Of a stretch of DNA of 64,000 nucleotides, positions 1 through 9,900 are shown one piece after another. This DNA is from Chryseolinea serpens (GTDB taxonomy: Bacteria > Bacteroidota > Bacteroidia > Cytophagales > Cyclobacteriaceae), in the NCBI RefSeq assembly GCF_900129725.1, contig NZ_FQWQ01000001.1, positions 1,116,001 to 1,180,000 of the forward strand, given 5' to 3'. The translations under genes and the position numbers were made by a program. The notes under the pieces are model-generated. The model did not search any database. It was not told where the DNA came from and saw only the letters and a program-made list of their open reading frames with translations. Numbering within the stretch: position 1 is the stretch's first letter; each line of letters begins with the position of its first letter.

Positions 1-443
1 ACGTCGCCGTTGCTGAAGCGGTCGGGCATGAGCAGGTAGATGAAATCGCCGGCATCAACGCCCTGAGCAAAATCTTTACCCTTGCCGGCCCGCCTCGGGT
101 GAAGGGCCCAGGTCACGGACTTGGTTTTTCCTTTGCGGATAAAATCGATGGAAACATTTCCCGGTTTTGTGCCGGGCGCCACGGTGAGGTCGAGGGCATA
201 GTAGTGGGCGTTCTCCAGACGATCGATCTTGTCGAGTGTGACGCCCGGATAGTTGATGCGGACATCGGACTGGTTGAAATCCGGTTGCGTGCTTCGGACC
301 AGCAATTGCACTTTGTTCCATTTCATGTCCACCCACCAATGCGGCGGATACACGTCGGGTGACTGCGCTTTGGCCGGGAGTAAACACAAGGCCAAGCAAA
401 GTGTGAAAACTATTTTCATGAACGCGGGTATCGTTGGTTTCAT
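1..443 (-). CDS. SusA-like GH13 neopullulanase/cyclomaltodextrinase, N-terminal part (cut by window edge)
   Basis: The first 147 codons of a secreted GH13 enzyme that would cleave imported malto-oligosaccharides in the periplasm. Reading back from the ATG at 443 gives a signal peptide ending LCLLPAKAQ, then PPHWWVDMKWNKVQLLV, which is typical of the N-terminal beta-sandwich of Bacteroidota cyclomaltodextrinases and neopullulanases, and then DFIYLLMPDRFSNGD, the first conserved strand of the GH13 barrel. The catalytic residues lie beyond the left edge and cannot be checked. A second in-frame ATG at 419 directly precedes the signal-peptide core and is an equally good start. The start is only 23 bp after the amylase stop, so the two are probably co-transcribed. 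The family is clear; the exact specificity is inferred from the sus context. Confidence 0.82.
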   Translation of the reverse strand, partial: MKPTIPAFMKIVFTLCLALCLLPAKAQSPDVYPPHWWVDMKWNKVQLLVRSTQPDFNQSDVRINYPGVTLDKIDRLENAHYYALDLTVAPGTKPGNVSIDFIRKGKTKSVTWALHPRRAGKGKDFAQGVDAGDFIYLLMPDRFSNGD

Positions 444-466
444 GGCGTGGGGATAAAGTGAGGTGG

Positions 467-3295
467 TCAATTTTTGATGATGGTCGTGGTGTACTGCGTC
501 GTTCCCTTCCCGATCTTTAAAATGTACAGGCCCGGAGCGAAGGACGTGGCATCCCAATGATTCCGGTCAACTTTGTGGAGCGCCATCGGCTGTCCCAGGG
601 TGTTGAAAGCGCGAACGTCGAGGTCGCTTTTATCGGCAGCTTCGATCTGCAACACGCCGGTGGATGGATTGGGGTAGACCGTATAGGAAAGTGTGTGACG
701 CTCCTCCTCTACCCCGGTAATGGTTTTCAAAGCCACGTCGGTGTAGAGTCTGTACTCCCCCGGTTGCAGGGTCATGCTGATGGAATTGCTGGCTACGGAC
801 AGTGGCGTGGCTTTGATGTAGTCATACCACGTGCCGGTGTGCGGGAACGTTACGCTGACGTTTTGAGGCGTCACGTCAAAATTTCCTGCGATCTGAACAT
901 TCATCTGGCTGGCATCCGCAGGGGTCGCGGTGTAGGGATTGTTCATTAGCGTGATCTGTTTTAGCAATTGATTGCCCGTGGTAACGGTGGCATCACCTTT
1001 TGTGAAGACGCTATACGTGTTTCGAAGCCGGAGGAGGTCGGCCACATAGTCGTGCAGGGCGTCGCGCTCGGGCACGGTCTGATAGTTCCACAACACGGGC
1101 TTGGCCGTGACGCGGCAGTCGTTGCTGATGGTGCCGTCGCTGCAACGGTTGATGCTTTGATCATATCCCAGCTCCTCAAATTCCCATAGCATCTTCGGCC
1201 CGGGCAACGTGTAGAAAAAGGTGGCGGCTGCTTTCATGCGATTTAGCGCGGTGGCCAGGGTTTTCACCGAATAGGTACCGGATGAATTCCCATAGTTCAG
1301 CGCCTTATACATCATGCGTTCTTCATCGTGACTCTCCATATAGGACACCAGTCGCGGATCGGTCCAGCTCCGGGTCTTGTAATACCCCCACGAAATATCC
1401 GAGCCCGCACTAAAGCCCATGGCGCTTTGCGTGTAGGCATAGTTCTCATTTCCCCAGAGCATGAGGCCGTCGGCGGCGAGAACGGTTTCTTCGGAGTTGT
1501 CGGCAAAGTGTTCCAGGATCAGGTAGGCATCGGGCGTGTGGGTGCGGACGCGGGCCGCCATGCGCTTCAGGATGTCGATGCGCGATTGGTCAAATGCAGA
1601 CCAGGCCGCCACGTCGCTGCCGGAATTCTTTTGGGTGAATCCTTTCGACAGGTCGTAGCGGAAGCCGTCAACTTTATATTCGTTCAGCCAGTGATAGTTT
1701 ATGGTATCGACATATTGCTGCGTGTATTTGCTTTCGTGGTTCATGTCAAAGAAAACGCTGTACGGGTGGGTGGCCGTCACGTTGAACCATTTGTTGGTGG
1801 GGTTGGGTTTCATGCCCGTGAAGTCAAAATCCATCATCACATAGGCATTGGGAAGATCCTGGTGGTTCAACACCATGTCCATGATCACGGCAATGCCGTT
1901 GAGGTGGCAGATGTCTATAAATTCTTTGAACTTATTTTTGCTGCCGTAATATTTATCCGGCGCAAACATAAACGTGGGGTTATAGCCCCAGCTGTCGTTG
2001 CCGTTGAATTCGGTGATGGGCATCAGTTCGATGGCGTTGATGCCGAGTTTTTTGAAATAGCCGATGGTGTCCATGAGGCTCTGGTAGTTGCGGGCGTTTT
2101 CGCCAAAGAAGTCCCGGATGTGCAACTCATAGATGACGAGATTTTCCGGTGCGGGTTTTTGATAGCCCGAGGCCGTCCACGCAAACGGTGTTTGTCCCGT
2201 CTGCAACACGGCCACGCGGTTGAAGTACCATTGCGTGTTGAGGGCTTGCGAAGGATAAGGCTTTAAACTGGGATAGGTCGTTGCCGGGATATATTGATCA
2301 TCCGGGTCCAGCACTTTATCGGCATAGGGGTCGGCGATCTTGATCGACTCATCCACCAGGTATTGAAAACCATACTCCTCTCCTGCCACGAGTCCGTTCA
2401 GCGCGAGCCAAAAATGCTCGCCGTCTTTTTTCATTTTATAATCCTCGTCGATGGCCCAGTTGTTAAAATCACCGAGCACGTACACCGAAGTTTTGCCAGG
2501 GGCTAGCAGGCTGAGGGTGGCGTGGGTTGGGTCGCCACTGTCATAATTTATGCCGTCGATAATGCCTGCGGGGCGCGGAGCATTGGCCGTGGTGGTGCGG
2601 ACATAGTACGAAAAGGTGCTGGTCTTGGTGTCGGTTCCATTGTTGGCCGATCCCTCCACAGTGACCGATCCCTCGGTCTCGGTTACCGTGTGGGTATAGT
2701 TCAGGGTTGTGTTTTGAAGGATGGTGGCCTTTGAAACGCCTCCCACTTTTATTTCGAGGTCGGCTGTGGCCGAAGCCTTCAGTGTCATGGGGATCTGGTC
2801 GCCGGTGTTCACAAAAAAGGTGGTTTGGGTTGGGGTGGTGAACTTCACGGAGAACCCGGTGGTGATGGTAATGTATTTGTCGACGTCCGTCTGTTTGTTC
2901 TCGCTCCAGTCGCGGCTTTTTAGTTTCAGGCCGATTTGGGTGATGGCGGAGGCGGGTTTGTTGAAAAAGGTTGTCGGTGTGAAGGTGATGGTGTATTTAT
3001 CGGGGTTGGTTGTTAACCGGTAGCACTTTGCTGCATCTTGCCCGGGCGAGGTGGCGGGGTTCACGTTGGTGGGGGCGTCGACGGAATTGCCGTTGCTGTC
3101 TTTGAGCCAGGTCCAGATGTAGACGGGATTGGTGTCGTTGTTCCAGGCAAATTTGTCGAGGCTGGTGCCGGAGACGTCTACCGTGATGGTGACGGGTTGG
3201 TCGGCCACGGGGAATGCCGGGACGGTGGTTACGATTTGGGCATGGGTGAGTTGTAGGGTGTATAGTAGAAATAATGGTATAAGTAGCCGTTTCAT
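467..3295 (-). CDS. Secreted GH13 alpha-amylase with CBM48-type domain and T9SS sorting tail
   Basis: A multidomain extracellular amylase of 942 residues. After a signal peptide (MKRLLIPLFLLYTLQLTHA) come two beta-sandwich regions (about 25-235), a CBM48-like glycogen-binding domain with YVLGDFNNW (about 255-345), and the GH13 barrel (about 388-760). The four GH13 regions are intact: DMVLNH at 473-478, GFRYDLSKG with nucleophile Asp548, LILEHF with acid/base Glu595, and ESHDEER with His656/Asp657. The C terminus (from YTVYPNPSTG, about 871) is a type A T9SS sorting domain, so the enzyme is expected to cross the outer membrane and be anchored or released there. I chose the ATG at 3295 because it starts the signal peptide; upstream in-frame ATGs at 3322 and 3373 would put charged residues before it. 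It follows the susCDE genes after a gap of about 425 bp that contains hairpins. Confidence 0.93.
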   Translation of the reverse strand: MKRLLIPLFLLYTLQLTHAQIVTTVPAFPVADQPVTITVDVSGTSLDKFAWNNDTNPVYIWTWLKDSNGNSVDAPTNVNPATSPGQDAAKCYRLTTNPDKYTITFTPTTFFNKPASAITQIGLKLKSRDWSENKQTDVDKYITITTGFSVKFTTPTQTTFFVNTGDQIPMTLKASATADLEIKVGGVSKATILQNTTLNYTHTVTETEGSVTVEGSANNGTDTKTSTFSYYVRTTTANAPRPAGIIDGINYDSGDPTHATLSLLAPGKTSVYVLGDFNNWAIDEDYKMKKDGEHFWLALNGLVAGEEYGFQYLVDESIKIADPYADKVLDPDDQYIPATTYPSLKPYPSQALNTQWYFNRVAVLQTGQTPFAWTASGYQKPAPENLVIYELHIRDFFGENARNYQSLMDTIGYFKKLGINAIELMPITEFNGNDSWGYNPTFMFAPDKYYGSKNKFKEFIDICHLNGIAVIMDMVLNHQDLPNAYVMMDFDFTGMKPNPTNKWFNVTATHPYSVFFDMNHESKYTQQYVDTINYHWLNEYKVDGFRYDLSKGFTQKNSGSDVAAWSAFDQSRIDILKRMAARVRTHTPDAYLILEHFADNSEETVLAADGLMLWGNENYAYTQSAMGFSAGSDISWGYYKTRSWTDPRLVSYMESHDEERMMYKALNYGNSSGTYSVKTLATALNRMKAAATFFYTLPGPKMLWEFEELGYDQSINRCSDGTISNDCRVTAKPVLWNYQTVPERDALHDYVADLLRLRNTYSVFTKGDATVTTGNQLLKQITLMNNPYTATPADASQMNVQIAGNFDVTPQNVSVTFPHTGTWYDYIKATPLSVASNSISMTLQPGEYRLYTDVALKTITGVEEERHTLSYTVYPNPSTGVLQIEAADKSDLDVRAFNTLGQPMALHKVDRNHWDATSFAPGLYILKIGKGTTQYTTTIIKN

Positions 3296-3349
3296 GCCGT
3301 TGAGGTTTCTTTGAGTTTTCATGCTTGGGAGTGGGTGTGGTTGGGCTCC

Positions 3350-3630
3350 GAATTCTTGTTGGTGAGACACCAATAAGGGGATCGTTGTGGTTTGTTTAAA
3401 ATTTTTAATGTCTTTGTCTGTGAGGGTGTGATCAGAATGTGTTTGTGTGTGTGATGGTGGGTACCCCTTCGAATTCTTGTTGGTGGGACACCAACAAGAG
3501 GGTGTGGGGAATCCGTTTTATGTTGTTGAAATTTTTAAATGCTTTTGCTTAGGTGTTTGCATTCAAGTGTGTCTTTATTCGTCATTATGTTCCCTCCAGA
3601 TTCATGTTGGTGAAGAACACCAACATGGGC
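3350..3630. repeat. Three spaced hairpins of one family (TTGGTG...CACCAA)
   Basis: Three related inverted repeats lie 120 and 127 bp apart in the susE-amylase gap. At 3356-3376 there is a 9-bp stem with one G-T mismatch and loop AGA. At 3476-3498 there is a perfect 10-bp stem CTTGTTGGTG/CACCAACAAG with loop GGA. At 3603-3627 there is a perfect 10-bp stem CATGTTGGTG/CACCAACATG with a 5-nt loop. The DNA between them is also alike (each has an AAATTTTTAA-type core followed by TG-rich sequence), so this is an imperfect tandem repeat of about 120 bp. The third hairpin keeps its pairing although its outer bases changed together. The hairpins would lie in the leader of the amylase message. The role is unknown; a REP-like repeat, an RNA-stability element or an attenuator are all possible. 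Confidence 0.75.
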
Positions 3631-3647
3631 GGTGTTCCTTTTGGGAG

Positions 3648-3699
3648 AAAAAAGCTGGCGGGTGAGAGCATCCAGCAGCCAGCGCTGGATGTGTCTCTC
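3648..3699 (-). terminator. Possible terminator or processing hairpin after the susE-like gene
   Basis: Just past the susE-like stop codon, read on the minus strand, a stem pairs GAGAG and ATCCAGC (3664-3676) with GCTGGAT and CTCTC (3684-3699). A run of six T follows about 11 nt later (3648-3653). The gap between stem and T-run is longer than in a classical intrinsic terminator, so it may only trim or stabilise the susCDE message. Confidence 0.35.
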
Positions 3700-3721
3700 C
3701 CCTACCAACTTTTCGCAAACA

Positions 3722-5341
3722 TTATTTTTTCGTGAGCTTGTACGTGTAGCCTGTCGGCGCGAGTATGAGCTCGACTAAGTAAGTTCCGTCGCCGGGTGAC
3801 TTGATGTTTCCGCCGCCATATTCCAGGACGCCGTCGGCATTGCCGTCGCCGAGGTTGATGTCCCAGCTGTTGTTGGCCCGGAACTTCAATTCATGCGTGC
3901 CGCCGGTGAGTACCATGTTGTCGATGGACAGCGTGTAGGTTCCGATGCCGCCGGTGAGGGTTAACACGCCCGGGTCGGGATCGCTGGCTGGCCATCCACC
4001 GGGAGTGGCATCGCCCACTACCGCCCACGTGGTGAGGGTGGTGGTGTATTTCAATGTTAGGAAGTCGGCGGTGATGCGATAGAATCCATCGACAGGCACC
4101 TGGATGTTGTTGCCTCCATCTTGTGCGAGGTTACCGTCGGTGCTCTTGCCCCATGCGCCGGGCCAGTCCTGGATCTGTAACATCTTGAATCCGCCGTCGG
4201 TGTTGGTATGCTTCAGCCAGGCATACATTTCAAATTTGCCATCCGCTGTTTTGATAAACGGAATGGATGCACCGGGATTCCAACCTGCCGAAGAGGCATC
4301 GCCTACGAGATATAATTTATCAGGATAGGGATAGCGCACCAGGGTGATCGTATACTTCAGGGTGGCGTCGTTAAACGTTACCTTATAGAAGCCGTCGGCT
4401 CCGGCCCAAACAAAATTAGGTCCAAATTCGGCTGCTTTGCCTTCTGTTCCTGAATCGCCATAGTTCTTTCCTTTGAAATAAGGACTCTCCGAAAATTTGA
4501 ATTCGTCGTTGGGCTTCAGCCGCACTTCGGCGAGTTCCCAGCTGTTGTCGGCTTTCAATTGGAACTTGCTCTCGTCGCCTTCAAAATTGTTGAAGTTGCC
4601 CAACACAAAGAGGCCCGAAAGGTTGGTCTTGAAATTCACGGCGGGCTTCACGGAATACGTGAGGGTCTGGTCGTTGAAGGTCACGTTGACAAGGCCCGAG
4701 AATTTACAATCCGTGTTGCCATTGCCACCTTCGGCTTTGTTGGAGTTCATCAAACCGTCGCAGCCGGGATCGCCCCAGTCTTCGTCGGTCCAGTCGGGCG
4801 TGTTTTTCAGTTTCCAGGCTTTGCCTTGCAGATCGATGTTCTTGATCTCCCAGGTAAAGTCACTGATCAGCGTCAGTTCCGCTGCACCCCAGCCGTTGAA
4901 CTCACCGGCGATGTACATCTTCGTGTTCTTGGCCGGGTACAAGGTTTGGGAAACGGCGAACGCCACCGACTTCGTCGTGGTCAGGTTGCGGGTGTTTACC
5001 GCGGAGATCTCCATCGTATAGTCACCCAACGGCAGCGCGGCAGAATTGAAGTCGCTCGACTTGGCCACGAGGGAATCTTTTGTTCCGCTCAGGCCTTCTG
5101 TCATCGTATACAAGGTATTGCCGTCTTTATCTTTCAGGGTCAGCGTTCCCGACGTCAGCGGGGCGCCGCTCACTAAAACGGCCTTCAGATCGAACGTGCC
5201 GATCTTCACGCTAACGGTCGGACTGGAGCTCAAGATGGTCGGCGGAAAACTGAGTTGCCCGTCCACGTTCTCAACGCCTTCCTGGCAGGAATAGAGCGCG
5301 GCGGCAAAAATGAGCGAAAAATATAGAAATAGCTTTTTCAT
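3722..5341 (-). CDS. SusE/SusF-like surface starch-binding lipoprotein
   Basis: A 539-residue outer-membrane lipoprotein expected to hold starch at the cell surface for the neighbouring SusC/SusD pair. The lipobox is LYSC with Cys19 after a short hydrophobic signal. Residues about 30-135 resemble the SusE-type N-terminal Ig-like domain. Four tandem SusE/F-type binding modules follow at about 141-232, 243-335, 342-436 and 438-538, each opening with a strand such as MYIAGEFNGWG, LFVLGNFNNF, LYLVGDASSAGWNP or WAVVGDATPGGWP and carrying conserved Trp and Asn that typically contact glucan. I chose the ATG at 5341 because it begins the signal peptide and sits 13 bp after the susD-like stop; an ATG at 5368 would overlap that gene. 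The length and four modules fit SusE/SusF proteins. Confidence 0.9.
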   Translation of the reverse strand: MKKLFLYFSLIFAAALYSCQEGVENVDGQLSFPPTILSSSPTVSVKIGTFDLKAVLVSGAPLTSGTLTLKDKDGNTLYTMTEGLSGTKDSLVAKSSDFNSAALPLGDYTMEISAVNTRNLTTTKSVAFAVSQTLYPAKNTKMYIAGEFNGWGAAELTLISDFTWEIKNIDLQGKAWKLKNTPDWTDEDWGDPGCDGLMNSNKAEGGNGNTDCKFSGLVNVTFNDQTLTYSVKPAVNFKTNLSGLFVLGNFNNFEGDESKFQLKADNSWELAEVRLKPNDEFKFSESPYFKGKNYGDSGTEGKAAEFGPNFVWAGADGFYKVTFNDATLKYTITLVRYPYPDKLYLVGDASSAGWNPGASIPFIKTADGKFEMYAWLKHTNTDGGFKMLQIQDWPGAWGKSTDGNLAQDGGNNIQVPVDGFYRITADFLTLKYTTTLTTWAVVGDATPGGWPASDPDPGVLTLTGGIGTYTLSIDNMVLTGGTHELKFRANNSWDINLGDGNADGVLEYGGGNIKSPGDGTYLVELILAPTGYTYKLTKK

Positions 5342-5354
5342 GTTTCTGTCAGTT

Positions 5355-6959
5355 TTAGTAACCGTCATTCTGTTTTAATTTGGTATTGGCCGTCAGGGCT
5401 GCTGCAGGGATGGGGAACACGTTGCGGAAAGCTTGTGTTTGTTTTCCGGCTGCGCTCTCGCCGCCTTTCCAGGCCCAGATGGCACGCGGGTCGTTGCTAT
5501 CGTTCACGGTCAGCAAGCCAAAGCGAACCAGGTCGGTTCTTCTGTGGCATTCCCAGCTGAGCTCGCGGCCGCGTTCGTCGATGATGAAACTGAGCGTGAG
5601 GTCGGCAGCCTGGAGGTTTCCGTTCGTGTTGCCATAGGCGCGGACACGAAGCTGGTTGACATAATCCAAGGCTGTGCCGGCATCGCCACCCGAGCCTCCT
5701 CTCAAAACTGCTTCAGCATACATCAGGTAAACATCGCCTAAGCGGAACATCGGGAAATCGGTGTCGGCAAATGTGCTGTTGCTTCCCGGGGATCCCTGGG
5801 AAGTTACGTTCTGAAATTTCGGATGGGCATAGCCCTGGTTGAAGCTGGTGTTGGGTGTTGCAGGAATGTCCTTCGATTGGCCATCGGTGAAGAAGTTGCC
5901 GCGACCGTCGGCCGGTCCGAACAAGTTCACAACGTTCGATGTGATGCGAAGACCAGCCCAGCCGCCGTCGATGCCATAGTCCGAAGGTTTCATCTTGTCG
6001 CCTCCCACGGCCGCGTGGGCCAGGAAGGTGGTGCCTCCGTAGGTCTTCGTGTAGGTTCCATCAAAGGCCACGGGAAAAATGATCTCGGGTGACTTATGAT
6101 TGTCGGCCAGGAAGAGATTGCCATATACGGGATCGAGGGTGTAGGCATTGGAAGCGATGATCTTGTTCAAATACGTGAGCGACTCGGTATACTTCTTTGT
6201 ACCGATATAGGTCTCGGCGTTCAGATACAATTTTGCCAACAGCATCCAGGCAGCCGCCTGGTCTACGCGGGCATATTCCATCTTCTTGGCTCCGCCCAGG
6301 TCGGGTTCCACTGCGAGCAGTTCGCTTTCGATGTAGTTGAATACATCTTGTTTGCCGCCCTCCGGCTGACCGGGAGCATCCGTGCCGATGGGGTTTGTTT
6401 CGGGCACCAGCGGAATGCTGCCAAACATGTCGAGACCGTGCCAGTAGCTGAGCGCGCGGAGGAAGCGTACTTCGGCGCGGTATTGTTTGATGTCGGCTTT
6501 CATGGCATCGGTAACGCCACGCGCCGTCAACAAATCATCGGTGGTCTGGCGCAGGAATTCGTTGGCCATCGACACCTGGAAATAAACACGGTTGAACATG
6601 GCGTTGATGAATTCGCTTTGCGAGGTCCAGTTCTGGAAGTGCAGGGTTTGGATGGTGCCGTCGTTCCAGCCGATCACGGCTTCGTCGGTAGGAAGCTCCT
6701 GCAGGTTGAAATACATGCGGATGTATTGCGAGAACCCGCCGTCGATCCCGCTGATGTCGGAGTTGCCATCGCCCGACGACTGGCCACCGATGGCCAGGCC
6801 GGCATACACTTTGGCAAGCGATTGCTTATAGGCCGCAGGGTCGGTGAAAACCACATCTCCCACCGCGGCATTCTTGGGCGTTACGTCCAGGTCGGTGCAG
6901 CCAAACACCCCGCCTAAAAGGGCGATGAACGCTATTCGTAATATCTTTTTATTTTCCAT
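5355..6959 (-). CDS. SusD/RagB family nutrient-binding outer-membrane lipoprotein
   Basis: A 534-residue SusD-type lipoprotein that forms the lid on the SusC channel and binds the incoming glycan. The signal ends in the lipobox VFGC with Cys21. The N-terminal TPR-like region (FTDPAAYKQSLAKVYAGL) and the C-terminal motif RGRELSWECHRRTDLVRFG followed by the closing PIPAAALTANTKLKQNDGY are hallmark SusD sequences. It lies 31 bp downstream of the susC-like gene and in the same operon as the starch-binding lipoprotein and amylase, so the substrate is inferred to be starch, glycogen or maltodextrin. Family assignment is firm. Confidence 0.95.
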   Translation of the reverse strand: MENKKILRIAFIALLGGVFGCTDLDVTPKNAAVGDVVFTDPAAYKQSLAKVYAGLAIGGQSSGDGNSDISGIDGGFSQYIRMYFNLQELPTDEAVIGWNDGTIQTLHFQNWTSQSEFINAMFNRVYFQVSMANEFLRQTTDDLLTARGVTDAMKADIKQYRAEVRFLRALSYWHGLDMFGSIPLVPETNPIGTDAPGQPEGGKQDVFNYIESELLAVEPDLGGAKKMEYARVDQAAAWMLLAKLYLNAETYIGTKKYTESLTYLNKIIASNAYTLDPVYGNLFLADNHKSPEIIFPVAFDGTYTKTYGGTTFLAHAAVGGDKMKPSDYGIDGGWAGLRITSNVVNLFGPADGRGNFFTDGQSKDIPATPNTSFNQGYAHPKFQNVTSQGSPGSNSTFADTDFPMFRLGDVYLMYAEAVLRGGSGGDAGTALDYVNQLRVRAYGNTNGNLQAADLTLSFIIDERGRELSWECHRRTDLVRFGLLTVNDSNDPRAIWAWKGGESAAGKQTQAFRNVFPIPAAALTANTKLKQNDGY

Positions 6960-6990
6960 ATAGAATAATGTCTGTTGTTATGAATGAGGA

Positions 6991-9900
6991 TTAGAGTCCG
7001 ATGTGCACACCAAACACGAACGTTCTGGCCCGCGGATACAGGTTGTTGTCGATGCCCGAAACGGATACTTCAGGATCGATACCGCTGTACTTGGTGATCA
7101 CAAACGCATTCTGCACCGTGGCATACACGCGGATGTTGGCTTTCGTGAGCTGCTTCACCGAATACCCCAGGGTGAGGTTGTCCATGCGCAGGAAGGAGGC
7201 GTTCTCTACATAAAAATCAGAGAAGTACTGCGGTGTGTAATAATTGGCCCGCAGCGAATTCGTGATCAGGTTGAGGGGACGGAAAGCGTCGCCGGCGCGC
7301 TGGAACGTAGAGTTGGACGCTACGTTGTTGTAGACATAGTTGCCCAGGTTCGCCCGCAACGTGAAGCTGAAGTCGAAGTTCTTGTAGTTCAACTGCGAGG
7401 TGAGTCCCATCAGCACACGCGGTGCCGGGCGGTGGAAAGGACGGAGATCTTTTTCGTTGATGATACCATCATTGTTCTGATCCACATACATGTTGGTCTT
7501 GTCCTCAGCACCCAGGTTATCGTTCACGGGTTTGCCATCCGCGCCGGTCTTATGTTCAAATACATAGAAGGCATTTACCGGCTGGCCTACGCGCAGGATC
7601 TCGACCTTGTTTCCAACACCACCCGCAATGTTATCGCCGGCGGCATAACCCGGGAAATCAGGGTCGTTGTTGCCGTCCAGTTGCGTGATCTTGTTGGTGT
7701 TGTAGGCGGCGTTGAAGCCCACGTTCCAGGTGAGGCTTGGCGTGGAAATGGCCACCGCGTCGAGGGAGAGTTCGACACCTTTGTTTTGCACTTTACCAAT
7801 GTTGGTCAGGATGGTGTTCGTGAGGTTTGCACCGGGTGCCACCGCACGGGTAAACAACAGTTTGTCTGTATTCTTTTGATAGACTTCGATGGATCCCGAA
7901 AGTCTGCCTTGCAACACACCAAAGTCCAAACCGATGTTGGAAGATGCGGTTTGTTCCCACTGCAGGTTGGTGTCATAACCCGAAGGGCGGATGGTGGTAT
8001 AATAAGCGCTACCGAATTGATAGTTCGCTTGCGGGTCGCTCGGCGTGTAGGTGCCCAGGTAGCGGAAATTTCCAATGTCCTGGTTACCGGTAATACCATA
8101 GCCCGCGCGCAGTTTCAGGTCACTGAAGATGTTCTGGTTCTGCATGAAGTTTTCGTTCGCAATTCTCCAACCGATAGCAGCGGAAGGAAACGTTCCCCAT
8201 TTGTTGTTGGGGCCAAAGCGCGTGGACCCGTCTCGACGAAGGTTCACCGTCAACAAGAATCGTTCATCATACGAATAGTTGACCCGCCCAAAGAACGAGA
8301 TGAGCCGGTTCTCACCCAGGGATGGGATGGCCGTTGTGCTCAGGGGATCGAAGGGAATGGTCTTGCGCGCTACGCCAGGGTTGTTGTAGCCATAGATGTT
8401 TGTACTCAACTGCGTAGCGGTGTAGCCGTGATTTTCGGCATAGAAGCTTTGCCACGAATAACCACCCGTTACATCCACTTTACTTTTTATCGACTTCAGG
8501 TCGCGCGTGTAGTTGATGTAACCCTCAAACAGCATGCTGTTCTTATAAGGGTTCTGGATCACCACCTTGCCCGTGTCGGGGCTGTTCTCTGCCTTAAGGG
8601 TGCTGGGCAGGAATTGCTTGCGCTGACCGCGGGTCACATCATAGCCCAGGTTGACGTTGAAGCGCAGGCCGGGAACGACTTTCACTTTATAGTCCAACTG
8701 CAGATTGCCCAAGCTGCGCAACACCGAGCCCACGTCCTTACTTTGCATGAGGCTGGACACCGGGTTGTTCGGCGAGTTCACTTTGGGTACGCGCTTGCCG
8801 CCGATGGAATCGTAGTATTCATAGTAGCCGCCAAAAGGGCTTTTGGCATCATATACCGGGTGCGAAGGATCGTAGGAGATCGCAGCGCCGATAACATCGG
8901 CAGAATAGAAGTCTTCCGTTACAGCGCCTTTCACGTTCACGTCGATTTTCAACGCGTCGTCCAGGGCGAGTTGAGAGAAGTTGACGCCGATGTTGGTCTT
9001 CTTGGTGTAGGAGGTCTTGATGATACCGTCTTGCTGGAGATGACCCAGCGAAACGCGGTAGTTCGTTTTGTCCGTGCCGCCCGACAGCGAGAGGTTATGG
9101 CTCTGCCCTACTGCCGTTTGAAAGATCTGGTCTTGCCAGTTGGTGTTATAGGCGCGATCGGCCACATCAGCGGCTTCGGGATTGCCCATGTATTTCAGGT
9201 TTTGCGGTGCATAATAGGACACCACAGAACGGAACTGGTCAGCGTTGAAGACGTCGTATTTCTTGGCCACGGTTCCCACCGACACAAAGCCATCATAGCT
9301 CAGGGTCGGGGCGCCGCTCTTGCCACGCTTGGTGGTGATGAGAATAACGCCGTTGGCAGCACGCGATCCGTAGATAGCGGCCGCAGACGCGTCTTTCAAC
9401 ACCGTGAACGTCTCGATGTCGTTGGTGTTGATGAAGTTGAGCGGGTTGCGGCCGGCGGCGGTTCCATCCGAAACCACGGGAATGCCGTCTACAACATAGA
9501 GAGGCTCGTTGCTAGCATTAATGGAAGTACCCCCCCGGATGCGGATGCTGGAACCCGATCCCGGCTGGCCATCCGACGGCAAGATCTGAACGCCGGCCAC
9601 TTTGCCATTCATTAATTGGTCTGGCGAAACAATGGCCCCTTTATTAAAGGACTTGGAATCCACGGTAGCGACCACGCCCGTTACGTCTTTCTTTTCCTGT
9701 TGGCCATAGCCCACCACCACGACTTCCGAAAGGGAGGTGACATCGACCTGGAGGGTAAGATCGACGGCCGACTGGCCGCCCACGATCACTTCCTGCGATT
9801 TGTAGCCGATAAAGGAAAAAATAAGTGTTGCGTTATCGGTAACGCTGATGGAATAGTGGCCATTGGAATCGGTGACCGTTCCGTTGGAAGTTCCTTTTTC

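Noticed and set aside
7003-9615. An open frame of about 870 codons on the plus strand opposite the susC-like gene
   Set aside because: It is a shadow of the real gene: no signal peptide, domain or coherent fold, and the opposite strand has a perfect SusC protein.
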